From Rugalucina vietnamica (lineage: Eukaryota; Mollusca; Bivalvia; Lucinida; Lucinidae), in assembly GCA_964017185.1 (NCBI GenBank), contig OZ024871.1, positions 59,571,226-59,635,225 of the forward strand: DNA of 64,000 nt, written 5' to 3'. The notes beneath the pieces are model-generated. The model had not been told where the DNA came from. It ran no database searches and worked only from the letters and a program-made list of their open reading frames with translations. A program made the position numbers and the translations under genes. Positions 23,953 to 34,600 of the stretch are shown here, one piece after another; position 1 is the stretch's first letter; the number at the start of each line of letters is the position of its first letter.

Positions 23953-24139
23953 TAGTCACAAAAGTAGCAATTACAAACTGCTCTCAAAATTTTGATAATA
24001 GTTAGCATTATAATATGGCTTCTTTGTTTACAAACTACAAAGGTTTTAATATTTTTAATTTAAAAAGGCCTTGTTTTTGTACATAATATGTATATACACA
24101 AAAGAAAGTACATGTATCTTGAATACTTTGATAAATTGG

Positions 24140-24205
24140 TGGTAGATGGCTTAGTGAGTAGGGCGGCATGATGCTGTGTTAAAAGAGGTCAGGGCCCCCT
24201 GTATA
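24140..24205 (+). ncRNA. tRNA-like/SINE remnant with A box (left arm)
   Basis: TGGCTTAGTGAGTAGGGCG fits a tRNA-type A box. GAGGTCAGGGCCCC about 35 bases later is only a weak B-box match. No cloverleaf could be drawn, so this is at best an old tRNA-derived SINE head. The mirror is at 27,562-27,627. Confidence 0.3.
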
Positions 24206-24568
24206 CATTGGTGGTGCTTATTAAAACTGAGACCATTTTAAATGGTAATGAAATTGAATAGCTGATTGTTAAGAAAAGTTCAAAATGTAACTAGCATTGA
24301 CATTATCTGTATATCTATGTGGCATTTAAGAGCAAATGTTTCATACTTACAATTTTCAGAACTTACAAATTATTATAAACTTCTTTGTAATCTTTAGGTT
24401 ACATATTTTCTCTACCTATTAATAAACGCAATTTACATAATTATGATGCTGTCTGAAAGATAGAAGAGGGGATAGCTTTAATTACTTCACAGAAGATTTT
24501 TCTCTGTTTGCCACATACACATATTGATAATGATATTTAATTGTTATACATGTACTAAATGTTTACAT

Positions 24569-24844
24569 CAGGAAAACATATCCGTGTAATGTTTACCCCC
24601 TTGAACCCCACTTTTATATAGCAAAACTGGGGTTTACAGGGGTATACCGATTTTTCTTGTTTTTGCTCCGGGGCGTGTATTGTGGGTGCTTGTTAGAACC
24701 GCCTCACCGAGGCGGTTATAACGTGTACCCGCGGTCTGTGTTTTGGGCAAAAATGAGAAAGAAATCAAAATTTTTCAGTTGAAAATTTTCAATTTTTAAA
24801 GCTCAAAAAACCTCTGTTTATTGCATGGGCAAGTTTTCGTAATG
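24569..24844 (+). repeat. Dispersed ~275-bp repeat, copy R2 (left arm)
   Basis: Second copy of the same repeat. It carries a perfect hairpin at 24,697-24,717 with 9-bp arms AACCGCCTC and GAGGCGGTT around a 3-nt loop. The mirror copy is at 26,923-27,198. Confidence 0.75.
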
Positions 24845-25328
24845 AAATCGATTTCTGTGAACTTTGAAAGAAATATCTATTGAGTCTTTTCACTTTATGA
24901 TAGCACATTAGCAGGCCGGCTCATAGTATAGTAATGCCCTGGCTTCTAGATTGGTGTGAGTTTACTTAGATATGGTCTGGAGGCTTGTTTTAATATCACA
25001 TATTATAGTATAGTTTCATTTAAAACTATAACTGAAAAACAAATATTTGTTCAGAATATTGTAGTGTTACAGAATTTCATGTTTCTTAGTATCTGAAATT
25101 CAGTTATTGTTCAATTTAATACAAGGAGCTGCCTACATCAAATCCGGAAAATGATTTTTTTTTATGAAAAGAAAGTGTTATTTGACTTTCTTTTCTTTTT
25201 TCGTTTAAAATGCTGTTCTTTTAGGATAGCAGGGGACATGTTTCAGTACATTTACATGTATATAATTAGTAAGTACTGGAATCTGGGCTTAATGGAAACA
25301 TACAAGTATTTTCCACATGTTCAAATAG

Positions 25329-25900
25329 ATCCTGGATAATAAAATTACTATATATAGCCAAAACACAAGAGGTTTGAATTGCACCCAGAAAAGAAGGGAT
25401 GTATTTCACTACTTAAGGCAAAAAAAATATAACATTATTTGTCTACAGGATGTTCATTTGGAAAACAAAATGCAGTCATATGTAAAAATGAGTGGGGATA
25501 TAGTATGTTCATGTCAGGTCTGACTAATAACAAAAGGGGGGTAATGGTTTTATTGAACAATAATTTTCAGCATGAGGTGGGAAGAGTTATAAAAGACCCA
25601 AATGGTAATTTTTTGATTATGGAGATCACTATAAAAGGTAAAAAAATAACTTTAGCAAATATTTACGGCCCAAATGAGGACCGCCCTCAATTTTATTCTA
25701 TGTTACGGCAAAAAGTTGAAGATTTGGATAATGAAATGATAATTATGTGTGGTGACTGGAACTTAATTTTAGATCCTGAAATAGACTGTGAAAATTATAA
25801 ACATGTGAACAATCCAAAGGCTAGAGCTGTGGTAATGGAATTTTTAGATGATTTAGAATATATTGATTTTTTTGGCAATTTTGGGAAAAATATATTCTAT
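25329..25900 (+). pseudogene. LINE ORF2 endonuclease fragment, left arm
   Basis: Apurinic-type endonuclease (EEP fold) of a LINE, which nicks target DNA to prime reverse transcription. Visible motifs in order are SQNTRGLN near 25,356 (Asn loop), CLQDVH near 25,441 (Asp where most families have the catalytic Glu), ANIYGPNED near 25,660, and GDWNLILD near 25,752 (catalytic Asp/Asn). The first ~50 codons are in one frame. A one-base shortage in the A-run at 25,484-25,488 moves the rest to another frame, open from 25,439. The fragment reaches the palindrome axis at ~25,900, so the C-terminal SDH-type motif and the whole reverse transcriptase are missing. No start codon is evident at its 5' end. 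Confidence 0.8.
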
Positions 25901-25902
25901 AG
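25865..25902. other. Palindrome loop and fold-back junction
   Basis: Thirty-eight bases unique between the arms. The first part continues the endonuclease frame (DFFGNFGKN). A 22-bp perfect AT-only-plus-CTATAG palindrome at 25,889-25,910 straddles the right boundary. TAGAATATATT at 25,854-25,864 is complementary to AATATATTCTA at 25,889-25,899, which would let a single strand fold back. Confidence 0.8.
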
Positions 25903-26438
25903 AATATATTCTAAATCATCTAAAAATTCCATTACCACAGCTCTAGCCTTTGGATTGTTCACATGTTTATAATTTTCACAGTCTATTTCAGGATCTAAAA
26001 TTAAGTTCCAGTCACCACACATAATTATCATTTCATTATCCAAATCTTCAACTTTTTGCCGTAACATAGAATAAAATTGAGGGCGGTCCTCATTTGGGCC
26101 GTAAATATTTGCTAAAGTTATTTTTTTACCTTTTATAGTGATCTCCATAATCAAAAAATTACCATTTGGGTCTTTTATAACTCTTCCCACCTCATGCTGA
26201 AAATTATTGTTCAATAAAACCATTACCCCCCTTTTGTTATTAGTCAGACCTGACATGAACATACTATATCCCCACTCATTTTTTACATATGACTGCATTT
26301 TGTTTTCCAAATGAACATCCTGTAGACAAATAATGTTATATTTTTTTGCCTTAAGTAGTGAAATACATCCCTTCTTTTCTGGGTGCAATTCAAACCTCTT
26401 GTGTTTTGGCTATATATAGTAATTTTATTATCCAGGAT
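25903..26438 (-). pseudogene. LINE ORF2 endonuclease fragment, right arm
   Basis: Mirror copy of the left fragment. The frame is open from codon MHPEKKG (26,388) to the axis and keeps CLQDVH, IYGPNED and GDWNLILD. Here the A-run at 26,279-26,284 has the extra base, so the second part is in frame, but the run at 26,341-26,347 is one base short and disconnects the SQNTRGLN start. Each arm thus has one different homopolymer lesion. Truncated at the axis and without a reverse transcriptase. Confidence 0.8.
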
Positions 26439-26922
26439 CTATTTGAACATGTGGAAAATACTTGTATGTTTCCATTAAGCCCAGATTCCAGTACTTACTA
26501 ATTATATACATGTAAATGTACTGAAACATGTCCCCTGCTATCCTAAAAGAACAGCATTTTAAACGAAAAAAGAAAAGAAAGTCAAATAACACTTTCTTTT
26601 CATAAAAAAAAATCATTTTCCGGATTTGATGTAGGCAGCTCCTTGTATTAAATTGAACAATAACTGAATTTCAGATACTAAGAAACATGAAATTCTGTAA
26701 CACTACAATATTCTGAACAAATATTTGTTTTTCAGTTATAGTTTTAAATGAAACTATACTATAATATGTGATATTAAAACAAGCCTCCAGACCATATCTA
26801 AGTAAACTCACACCAATCTAGAAGCCAGGGCATTACTATACTATGAGCCGGCCTGCTAATGTGCTATCATAAAGTGAAAAGACTCAATAGATATTTCTTT
26901 CAAAGTTCACAGAAATCGATTT

Positions 26923-27198
26923 CATTACGAAAACTTGCCCATGCAATAAACAGAGGTTTTTTGAGCTTTAAAAATTGAAAATTTTCAACTGAAAAATTTT
27001 GATTTCTTTCTCATTTTTGCCCAAAACACAGACCGCGGGTACACGTTATAACCGCCTCGGTGAGGCGGTTCTAACAAGCACCCACAATACACGCCCCGGA
27101 GCAAAAACAAGAAAAATCGGTATACCCCTGTAAACCCCAGTTTTGCTATATAAAAGTGGGGTTCAAGGGGGTAAACATTACACGGATATGTTTTCCTG
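26923..27198 (-). repeat. Dispersed ~275-bp repeat, copy R2' (right arm)
   Basis: Reverse-complement counterpart of R2, with the same perfect AACCGCCTC/GAGGCGGTT hairpin at 27,050-27,070. Confidence 0.75.
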
Positions 27199-27561
27199 AT
27201 GTAAACATTTAGTACATGTATAACAATTAAATATCATTATCAATATGTGTATGTGGCAAACAGAGAAAAATCTTCTGTGAAGTAATTAAAGCTATCCCCT
27301 CTTCTATCTTTCAGACAGCATCATAATTATGTAAATTGCGTTTATTAATAGGTAGAGAAAATATGTAACCTAAAGATTACAAAGAAGTTTATAATAATTT
27401 GTAAGTTCTGAAAATTGTAAGTATGAAACATTTGCTCTTAAATGCCACATAGATATACAGATAATGTCAATGCTAGTTACATTTTGAACTTTTCTTAACA
27501 ATCAGCTATTCAATTTCATTACCATTTAAAATGGTCTCAGTTTTAATAAGCACCACCAATG

Positions 27562-27627
27562 TATACAGGGGGCCCTGACCTCTTTTAACACAGCATCATG
27601 CCGCCCTACTCACTAAGCCATCTACCA
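27562..27627 (-). ncRNA. tRNA-like/SINE remnant (right arm)
   Basis: Mirror of the A-box-like sequence in the left arm, with the same weak B-box position. Confidence 0.3.
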
Positions 27628-27814
27628 CCAATTTATCAAAGTATTCAAGATACATGTACTTTCTTTTGTGTATATACATATTATGTACAAAAACAAGGCC
27701 TTTTTAAATTAAAAATATTAAAACCTTTGTAGTTTGTAAACAAAGAAGCCATATTATAATGCTAACTATTATCAAAATTTTGAGAGCAGTTTGTAATTGC
27801 TACTTTTGTGACTA

Positions 27815-28087
27815 GATCATTATGAAAACCTGTCCATGCAATATACAGAGATTTTTTTCAGCTGTCATAATTGAAAAATCAGAAAGATGCTGATATTTTC
27901 ACTTTTACCACCCAAAACACACCGCGTGTACAGGTTAGAACCGCCTCGCTGAGGCAGCTCCAAAGAGTACCCTCAGTCCATGTCCCAGACCAAAAATATT
28001 AAAAATAGGTGTACCCCTGCAGACCCCAGTTCTACTATATAAAAGTGGGGTAAAAGGGGGTATACATTTCATGAACATGCTTTCCTG
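27815..28087 (-). repeat. Dispersed ~275-bp repeat, copy R1' (right arm)
   Basis: Reverse-complement counterpart of R1 in the left arm. Confidence 0.75.
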
Positions 28088-29605
28088 TTGTTATTTATGC
28101 TATATAGGTACACTATTAGCTCCGTAAACATGAAACTATGATACCCACAAAGAAACTATTGAATTGAATTACTCGGGTATATCTACAAAATAACAATAAA
28201 TGATACAATACAAAGTACCAGGTACTTAAACAGCTTATGAATGTGGGTTTATTCAAAATTTGAAACATTACTACTAACACTGAATGTGTTGAATTTCTAT
28301 TCTAAATATCAGTATAACTACTCTAAAGGTCATTTTTATTTATTTAAAGACACAGAACAGAAGAAAAACTTCCATTTGGCGTTGTGCAAACACTACATGT
28401 ACAGATCAATCTCATAAGGATAATGCCGAAACAAATATGTGATGGCTTTCACTATCAGGCATTTTTAATTAAGTCTGGAATCCAATATGACTGCAGAATA
28501 TATTGTCATTATGCATGCCATGTCTTTTATGGCAAGTAAACTGTTCAGTATTAGGTTCTGATTTGCCAAGAATCGTTGTAACGAGAGTGTCATGGCCATG
28601 TATCATAATGAGAATGATCTCAGTACATGTACGCTTACGTATCCAAAACTAACCTTGATACATATCTCCTGTGCTTGATCTTCCAAACATGCTAATTTTG
28701 ACATGTAATTTGACCTCATTTCTCAACTTTGTTTACTATGATCACAATCTAAAGAACGCTTACTTCGGTAAAAGACCGTACCTAATTATTGCCATTTCGT
28801 TCCATCATTCATCTAATACAGAAAAATGATTCTAAAGGTAAATATTTAAGATCCGTCCTTCATCCATGTCTTATTGAACTTTTAGTTATATTTTCTCAAA
28901 CCCGAAACAGGAATATATGAAGAAAATTCTCTTTTTGACGACAACCAATTGTATTCACGGACCGGCACAGTCCGTGTTTTAGCAGTATTTACAAACGGTA
29001 ACTCGTCTTACTTTTATTTACGGTTTTGTATTTTACCCTGGGACACGACTGACCTACTTGGCCCCGCATATCAAAAGTAATTGTCAAATAATATAAACAT
29101 TACAACTGTTCAAACACAAACTATTCTCAAAGCTATAACAAGCTTTTACTCTTACATTTTTTCAAGTAAAAACACATAAATGTTTAGTTTCATTGGATTT
29201 GTAGATTTGCCACATGTTAGTAACACTTTTGAATCACGATTATTGCTAGTAAATCACTGTGATAGATGCTAAGATTTGATCAAAATTTTTCCTTACTCCA
29301 AGGACCTCAAACTTGGAGCTCTATACTTATTTTGCAAAATGTCTCAAAAATTTAATTTTTGTGCCTGTCTAGATTAATATACATTTCAAAATCGATAATG
29401 AAATACAAAATAGTTTACCAAGAAGTAAAAGCCTGATAGGGCCAGTAAACACAAGGCTGTAAAAGTGCATAAATTTACCATTTCAATAAAACTACCACTT
29501 TTTGTTTATTCATAAAGAGTTCTCAATTTATAACTGACAAAGGTTTTATTATTTATGAATTGTTCTAGATGATAAATGTAGTTAGTTTCTCTCAGTCTTT
29601 TCACA

Positions 29606-30662
29606 TTAAACAGCTCTTTTCTTCCACTTCTCTGTTTCATCCTTTCTCACCTCTAGAAATACTTCAAGTCCCTTGTCTTTTATTCTAGTTTGTTGCTTTT
29701 CAGATTTTCTTATTTCATATGCTATTTTAGCAAGTCTACTTCTTTCCTCTTTCATGTCTTTTGGCCAGTCTATAACAACTCTTTTCTTTAACCCACCATA
29801 ATTCTTAGATTCAGAAAGTATTAGATCTCTGTCCTCCAAGGAAGTACAACGGATGATTATTGGCTTTGGACTGGCCGCCTTTGTCGGGACTCTATGACCG
29901 GCCGCAAAATACATATTGCGGACACCCTCTTCGTCTAACTTCAGATCATGTATTAGGCTTTGTCTTATCACTTCATAGACATTCTCCCCACTTTCTTCAG
30001 GAAAACCGTAAAACAGCAAGTTATATTTCCTGTCTTGTTTTTCTAACAACTTCAGCTTCTACAATCTTTTCATCTAACTTTTCTGTTGCTGCTTTTATTT
30101 TCTCCTCTTGACTTTTTTCTAAAGTTGACACTCTATCTGAACTGTCTTGAACACTTTTCTCTACAGCTGCTACAGTTTCTTTCATAGTGCTGACCTCTGT
30201 GTTAACCTTGACCTTAGTGTTCTCAACCTCTTCCTTAACATTTTTCATTTCATTCTTCATTTCTTCTCTTAATTCATTTATCTTTGTAGAAAAGTTATGT
30301 TCTATTTTATTCAGTTTCTCAGACATTCTATTCTCACTTTCTTTGATCAGGTTACTCATCCTTTTTTCGCTCTCCAGCAACATTTTACCTAAATCTTTCC
30401 TGAAGGAGTTGAGTTCCGCAGTCATGTCTACTTTGGATTGTTCTTCAGTTTTACTGGATTTATCTTTACTGTCTTTGTTAACCCCTGCTTCTTTACTTTC
30501 CTTTTTATCTTTACTTTCAGTGCTTTCTTTTAAGATTTTCTGTTTGTCAGTTTTTGGAACTGAAGAGGCCGAACTGTCAGAACTAGTTGATTGAGCTGAA
30601 CTTTCTATCATACTGGCTCTTCTAGTTACTGGTTTGGCAACAGGTTGAGCATTTGCTGGCAT
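29606..30662 (-). pseudogene. LINE ORF1, frameshifted, right arm
   Basis: Mirror copy of the left-arm ORF1. The N-terminal coiled-coil frame is 30,662-30,021 and the RRM/C-terminal frame 30,049-29,606. Translations are identical to those of the left arm, including the junction frameshift. The lesion therefore predates the palindromic duplication, or both arms derive from the same read. Confidence 0.8.
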
Positions 30663-30900
30663 ATCTCTGAGTCAATTGATGTTTCGAGTACTATAGTCCC
30701 TCTCGAACAACTGCTATCTGTTTATATAAACACTGATAAGAGGCCTTTTGTTCCTTCAGTGGTAGATGATAAACACCAGTCAATAACAGAATCTGATCTC
30801 TTACACACAGTTCTTATCTCTTATTTATCCAGATCTTCTATATTTTCACCAGGAGCTGCGTACTATTGTCGAAATTAGAAAGTAAAATTTGAAATATCTT

Positions 30901-30934
30901 CTTCCACCATTTTCAAAACCGGAAGTCCATTTTG
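30901..30934 (-). promoter_or_regulatory. Possible internal LINE promoter, right arm
   Basis: Mirror of the YY1-like/ETS-like cluster at 20,833-20,866, upstream of the right-arm ORF1. Confidence 0.3.
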
Positions 30935-31610
30935 CAGTATATTTTGCGCTCATAATTCATTTTTGTGCTGAAAAGTATATCAGTTGCGCTCAGTTTAAGT
31001 GTTACATTTGCACGCATGTTTTTGCACCTCTTCCTTGGCAATAGCTTTATAGCCGAATTATTTATTCTTTTTCGGCATTATTTGCAAAAATTCAAGACTT
31101 TTGCTTTCCGCAGAAATCTATGCAAACTGAAGATACTGTATGATTATGTGATTTGGCGATAAAACATGAATTAAGATTCAAAGTCGTTTATTCTTTGAGA
31201 ATGACCAGATTCAACATTTATTGCATGTTTCGCTTTCCGAGCTTTACGGAGTGCAGAAGCAAAAAGGCAACTCGTATTCAGTAAAAGTGGAGTTTTTCAA
31301 ACATGGCATATTGTATCATCCGTAGTACAAAGAAAAAAATGTTGCGAACTTAAATAATTTGACATACATATAGCTAGGCCACAATATGACATACATGTGA
31401 TAAAAAAATCAGTATCACCAGAAAACAGGAAATTGGACTTATTCCAAAGACCTTAACGTGTTCCCTAACTTTATTCCATATGTATATAATAGATATTTTC
31501 ATTCATGCTATTTTACATGGAGCAGTAGCTTAATCCTTTTCCGCTTCTGACATGCCTTTAAATATATACTGATAAAGAAAAAATAATAACCTGTATGCCA
31601 GTAAAATTAT
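30935..31610. other. Right palindrome arm, outer low-copy DNA
   Basis: Mirror of 20,158-20,832. Ends at GTAAAATTAT, after which the 10-bp satellite starts at once with TTGGCACGGGTAGG. Confidence 0.5.
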
Positions 31611-34600
31611 TTGGCACGGGTAGGTATGGTCTAGCCTGGTTTAGCCTGGTTTAGCCTGGTTTATCACATTTTTCATCATGTTTCAACATGGTTTGGCATG
31701 GCTTGGCATATGATTCGTCTTTTTAGCATGGATAAGCATATAGTTTGGGTTTAGCACCTGCTTCGTCATGCTACAGCAATACAAGGTATTAATCACCACA
31801 TTGTTTAGCATGGTAAAACACACCATTTTACAGTATGGTTAGGCATTGTTTAGCGTTTCGTTTGTCGTGATAGTTTTTTCAGCAGCGATCGTCATTTTTC
31901 AGCATGGTTATCGTATGATTAGCATATAATTATTTTGGATGGTGTAGATATGGTTTAGAATGGTTCAGCATGGGTTAGCCTGGTTTAGCCTGGTTAAGCC
32001 TGGTTTATCACATTGTTCATCATGTTTAAACATGGTTTGGCATGGTTAAGCATATGCTTCGTTTAGTACCTGCTTCGTCATTTTACAGCAATACCAGGCA
32101 TTAGTTACCACATAGTTTAGCATGGTATAGCACACCATTCGCCATGTTTCAGTATGGTTAGACATTGTTTAGCGTTTCGTCCGTCGTGGCAGTTGTTTCA
32201 GCATGGTTTGGCATGTGTTAGCATACGGTTTAGCATTGTTTTGCACTTGAATCGTCATATTTCAGTATGGTTAGCATATGATTAGCATACGTTAAGTATT
32301 ATTTTTGGCACGGGTAGGTTTGTTTAGCATGGTTAAGCCTGGTTGAGCCTGGTTTATCACATTGTTCATCATGTGTCAACATGGTTAGGCCTGGTTTATC
32401 GTATACTTCGTCTTTTAAGCATGAAAAGCATAAAGTTTGGGTTGAGCACCGGCTTCGTCATAATACAGCTATACTGGGCATTCGTTACCAAATGGTTTAG
32501 TATGGTATAGCACACCATTCGCTATGGTTTAGCATGGTTTAGCCCGGTTTATCACATTGTTCATCATGTTGCAACATGGTAAGGTATAGATTAGCTTATG
32601 CTTATGGTTTAGCATTGTTTTGCCCTTGAATCGTCATATTTCAGTATGGTAAGCATATGATAAGCATATGACAAGTTTTATTTTTGGCACGGGTAGGTTT
32701 GTTTAGCCTGGTTTAGCCTGGTTTATCACATTGTTCATCATGTTTAAACATGGTTTGGCATGGTTAAGAGTATGCTTCGTCTTTTAAGCATGGATAAGCA
32801 TATAGTTTGGGTTAAGCAACCATTTCGTCATGTACATGTTACAGCAATACTAGGCATTAGTTACCACATGGTTTAGCATGGTAAAGCACACCATTCGCCA
32901 TTATTCAGAATGGTTAGGCATTGTTTAGCGTTTCGTTCGTCGTGGCATTTGTTTCAGCATGGTTTGGTATGTGTAAGCATATGGTTTAGCATGGTTTCGC
33001 ACATATAGGTCATCTTTCAGCATGGTAAGCATATGATTAGAATATGATTAGTTTTATTTTTGGCACGGGTAGGTATGGTTTAGTCTGGTTTATCACATTG
33101 TTCATCATGTTTCAACATGGTTTGGCATAGTTTAGTGTATGCTTTTGGTTCTTAGCATGGATTAGTTTTATTATTTGGCACGGGTAAGTATGGTTTAGCA
33201 TGGTTTAGCATGGTTAAGCCTTGTTTATCACATCGTTCATCATGTTTCAACATGGTAAGGCATGGTTTAGCATGTGTTAGCATATCGTTTAGCATGGTTT
33301 ATCGAATGAATGGTCAGCATGGTAAGCATATGATAAGCATATGACTTTTGGCAAGGGTAGGTATGGTTTAGCATGGTTTAGCATGGTTTAGCATGGTTTA
33401 GTCTGGTTTAGCCTGGTTAAGTCTGGTTTATCACATTGTTCATCATGTTTCAACATGGTTTGGCATGGTTTAGCTTATGGTTAAGCGTGGTTTGGCACAT
33501 GAATCGTCATTTTTCAGCATGAAAAGCATATAATTAGCATATGGGTTAGCATGGGTTAGCCTGGTTTAGCCTGGTTTAGCCTGGTTTTGCCTGGTTTATC
33601 ACATTTATCATCATGTTAAAACATGGTTTGGCATGGTTAAGCGTATGCTTCGACTTTTTAGCATGGATAAGCATATAGTTTGGGTTTAGTACCTGCTTCG
33701 TCATGTAACAGCAATACAAGGCATTAAGAGACTACATGGTTTAGCATGGTATAGCACACCATTCGCCATGTTTCAGTATGGTTAGGCATGGTTTAGCGTT
33801 TCGTCCTTCGAGGCAGTTGTTTCAGCATGGTTTGGCATGTTAGCATGTGGTTTAGCATTGTTTCGCACTTGAATCGTCATATTTCAGTATGGTAAGCATA
33901 TGATTAGCATACGATAAGTATTATTTTTGGCACGGGTACGTTTGTTTAGCCTGGTTTAGCCTGGTTTAGCCTGGTTTAGCCTGGTTTAGCCTGGTTTATC
34001 ACATTGTTTATCATATGTCAACATGGTTAGGCATGGTTTAGCGTATACTTCGTCTTTTAAGCGTGAAAAGAATAAAGTTTGGGTTGAGCACCGTCTTCGT
34101 CATAATACAGCAATACAAGGCATTCGTTACCAAATGGTTTAGTATGGTTAAGCACACCATTCGCCATGGTTTAGCATGGTTTAGCCTGGTTTATCACATT
34201 GTTCATCATATTGCAACATGGTAAGGTATAGATAAGCTTATGCTACGTCTTTTAAGCATGGATAAGCATATAGTTTGGGTTTAGCAACCACTTCGTCATG
34301 TACATGTAACAGCAATACTAGGGTTTGGTTACCACATGGTTTAGCATGGTAAAGCACACCATTCGCCATGTTTCAGAATGGTTAGGCATTGTTTAGCGTT
34401 TCGTTCGTCATGACATTTGTTTCAGCATGGTTTGGTATGTGTAAGCATATGGTTTAGCATGGTTTCGCACATATAGGTCATCTTTCAGCACGGTAAGCAT
34501 ATGATCAGCATATGATTAGTTTTATTTTTGGCACGGGTAGGTATGGTTTAGCATGGTTTTGCATGGGTAAGCATGGTTTAGTCTGGTTTAGCCTGGTTTA

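Larger units (their letters stand above)
22162..25328 (+). other. 3.2-kb DNA between LINE ORF1 and endonuclease, left arm
   Basis: L1/Tx1 elements normally place ORF2 close behind ORF1. Here over 3 kb without a supported gene intervenes. It contains a CACGGAC/GTCCGTG hairpin near 22,793-22,813, two diverged ~275-bp repeats and a tRNA-like A box. Either other elements inserted into the LINE, or ORF1 and the endonuclease belong to two fragments. Confidence 0.6.
26439..29605 (-). other. 3.2-kb DNA between endonuclease and ORF1, right arm
   Basis: Mirror image of the corresponding left-arm interval, with repeats R2' (26,923-27,198) and R1' (27,815-28,087) and the tRNA-like remnant (27,562-27,627). 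No supported gene. Confidence 0.6.
20158..31610. repeat. Giant near-perfect palindrome (11.45 kb)
   Basis: The left arm 20,158-25,864 and right arm 25,903-31,610 are reverse complements around a 38-bp loop. Mirrored landmarks sum to 51,767 from the axis to ~20,605. Outside that the sum is 51,768, because the homopolymer at 20,360-20,365 is one base longer in the right arm (31,402-31,408). The other differences I found are an A-run of 8 at 25,420-25,427 against 7 at 26,341-26,347, and 5 at 25,484-25,488 against 6 at 26,279-26,284. I did not align every base. The left outer edge abuts ~27-bp repeats and the right outer edge abuts the 10-bp satellite. Flanking non-LINE DNA is duplicated too, so the event copied a chromosomal segment rather than an element. 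Confidence 0.93.

Noticed and set aside
25865-25902. Sequencing adapter in the palindrome loop
   Set aside because: The loop is AT-rich, continues the endonuclease reading frame and does not look like the common hairpin adapter. A fold-back read remains possible by other means.
20158-31610. LINE twin-priming as the cause of the palindrome
   Set aside because: The arms extend beyond LINE sequence into flanking DNA and share it symmetrically. Twin-priming would invert only element sequence.
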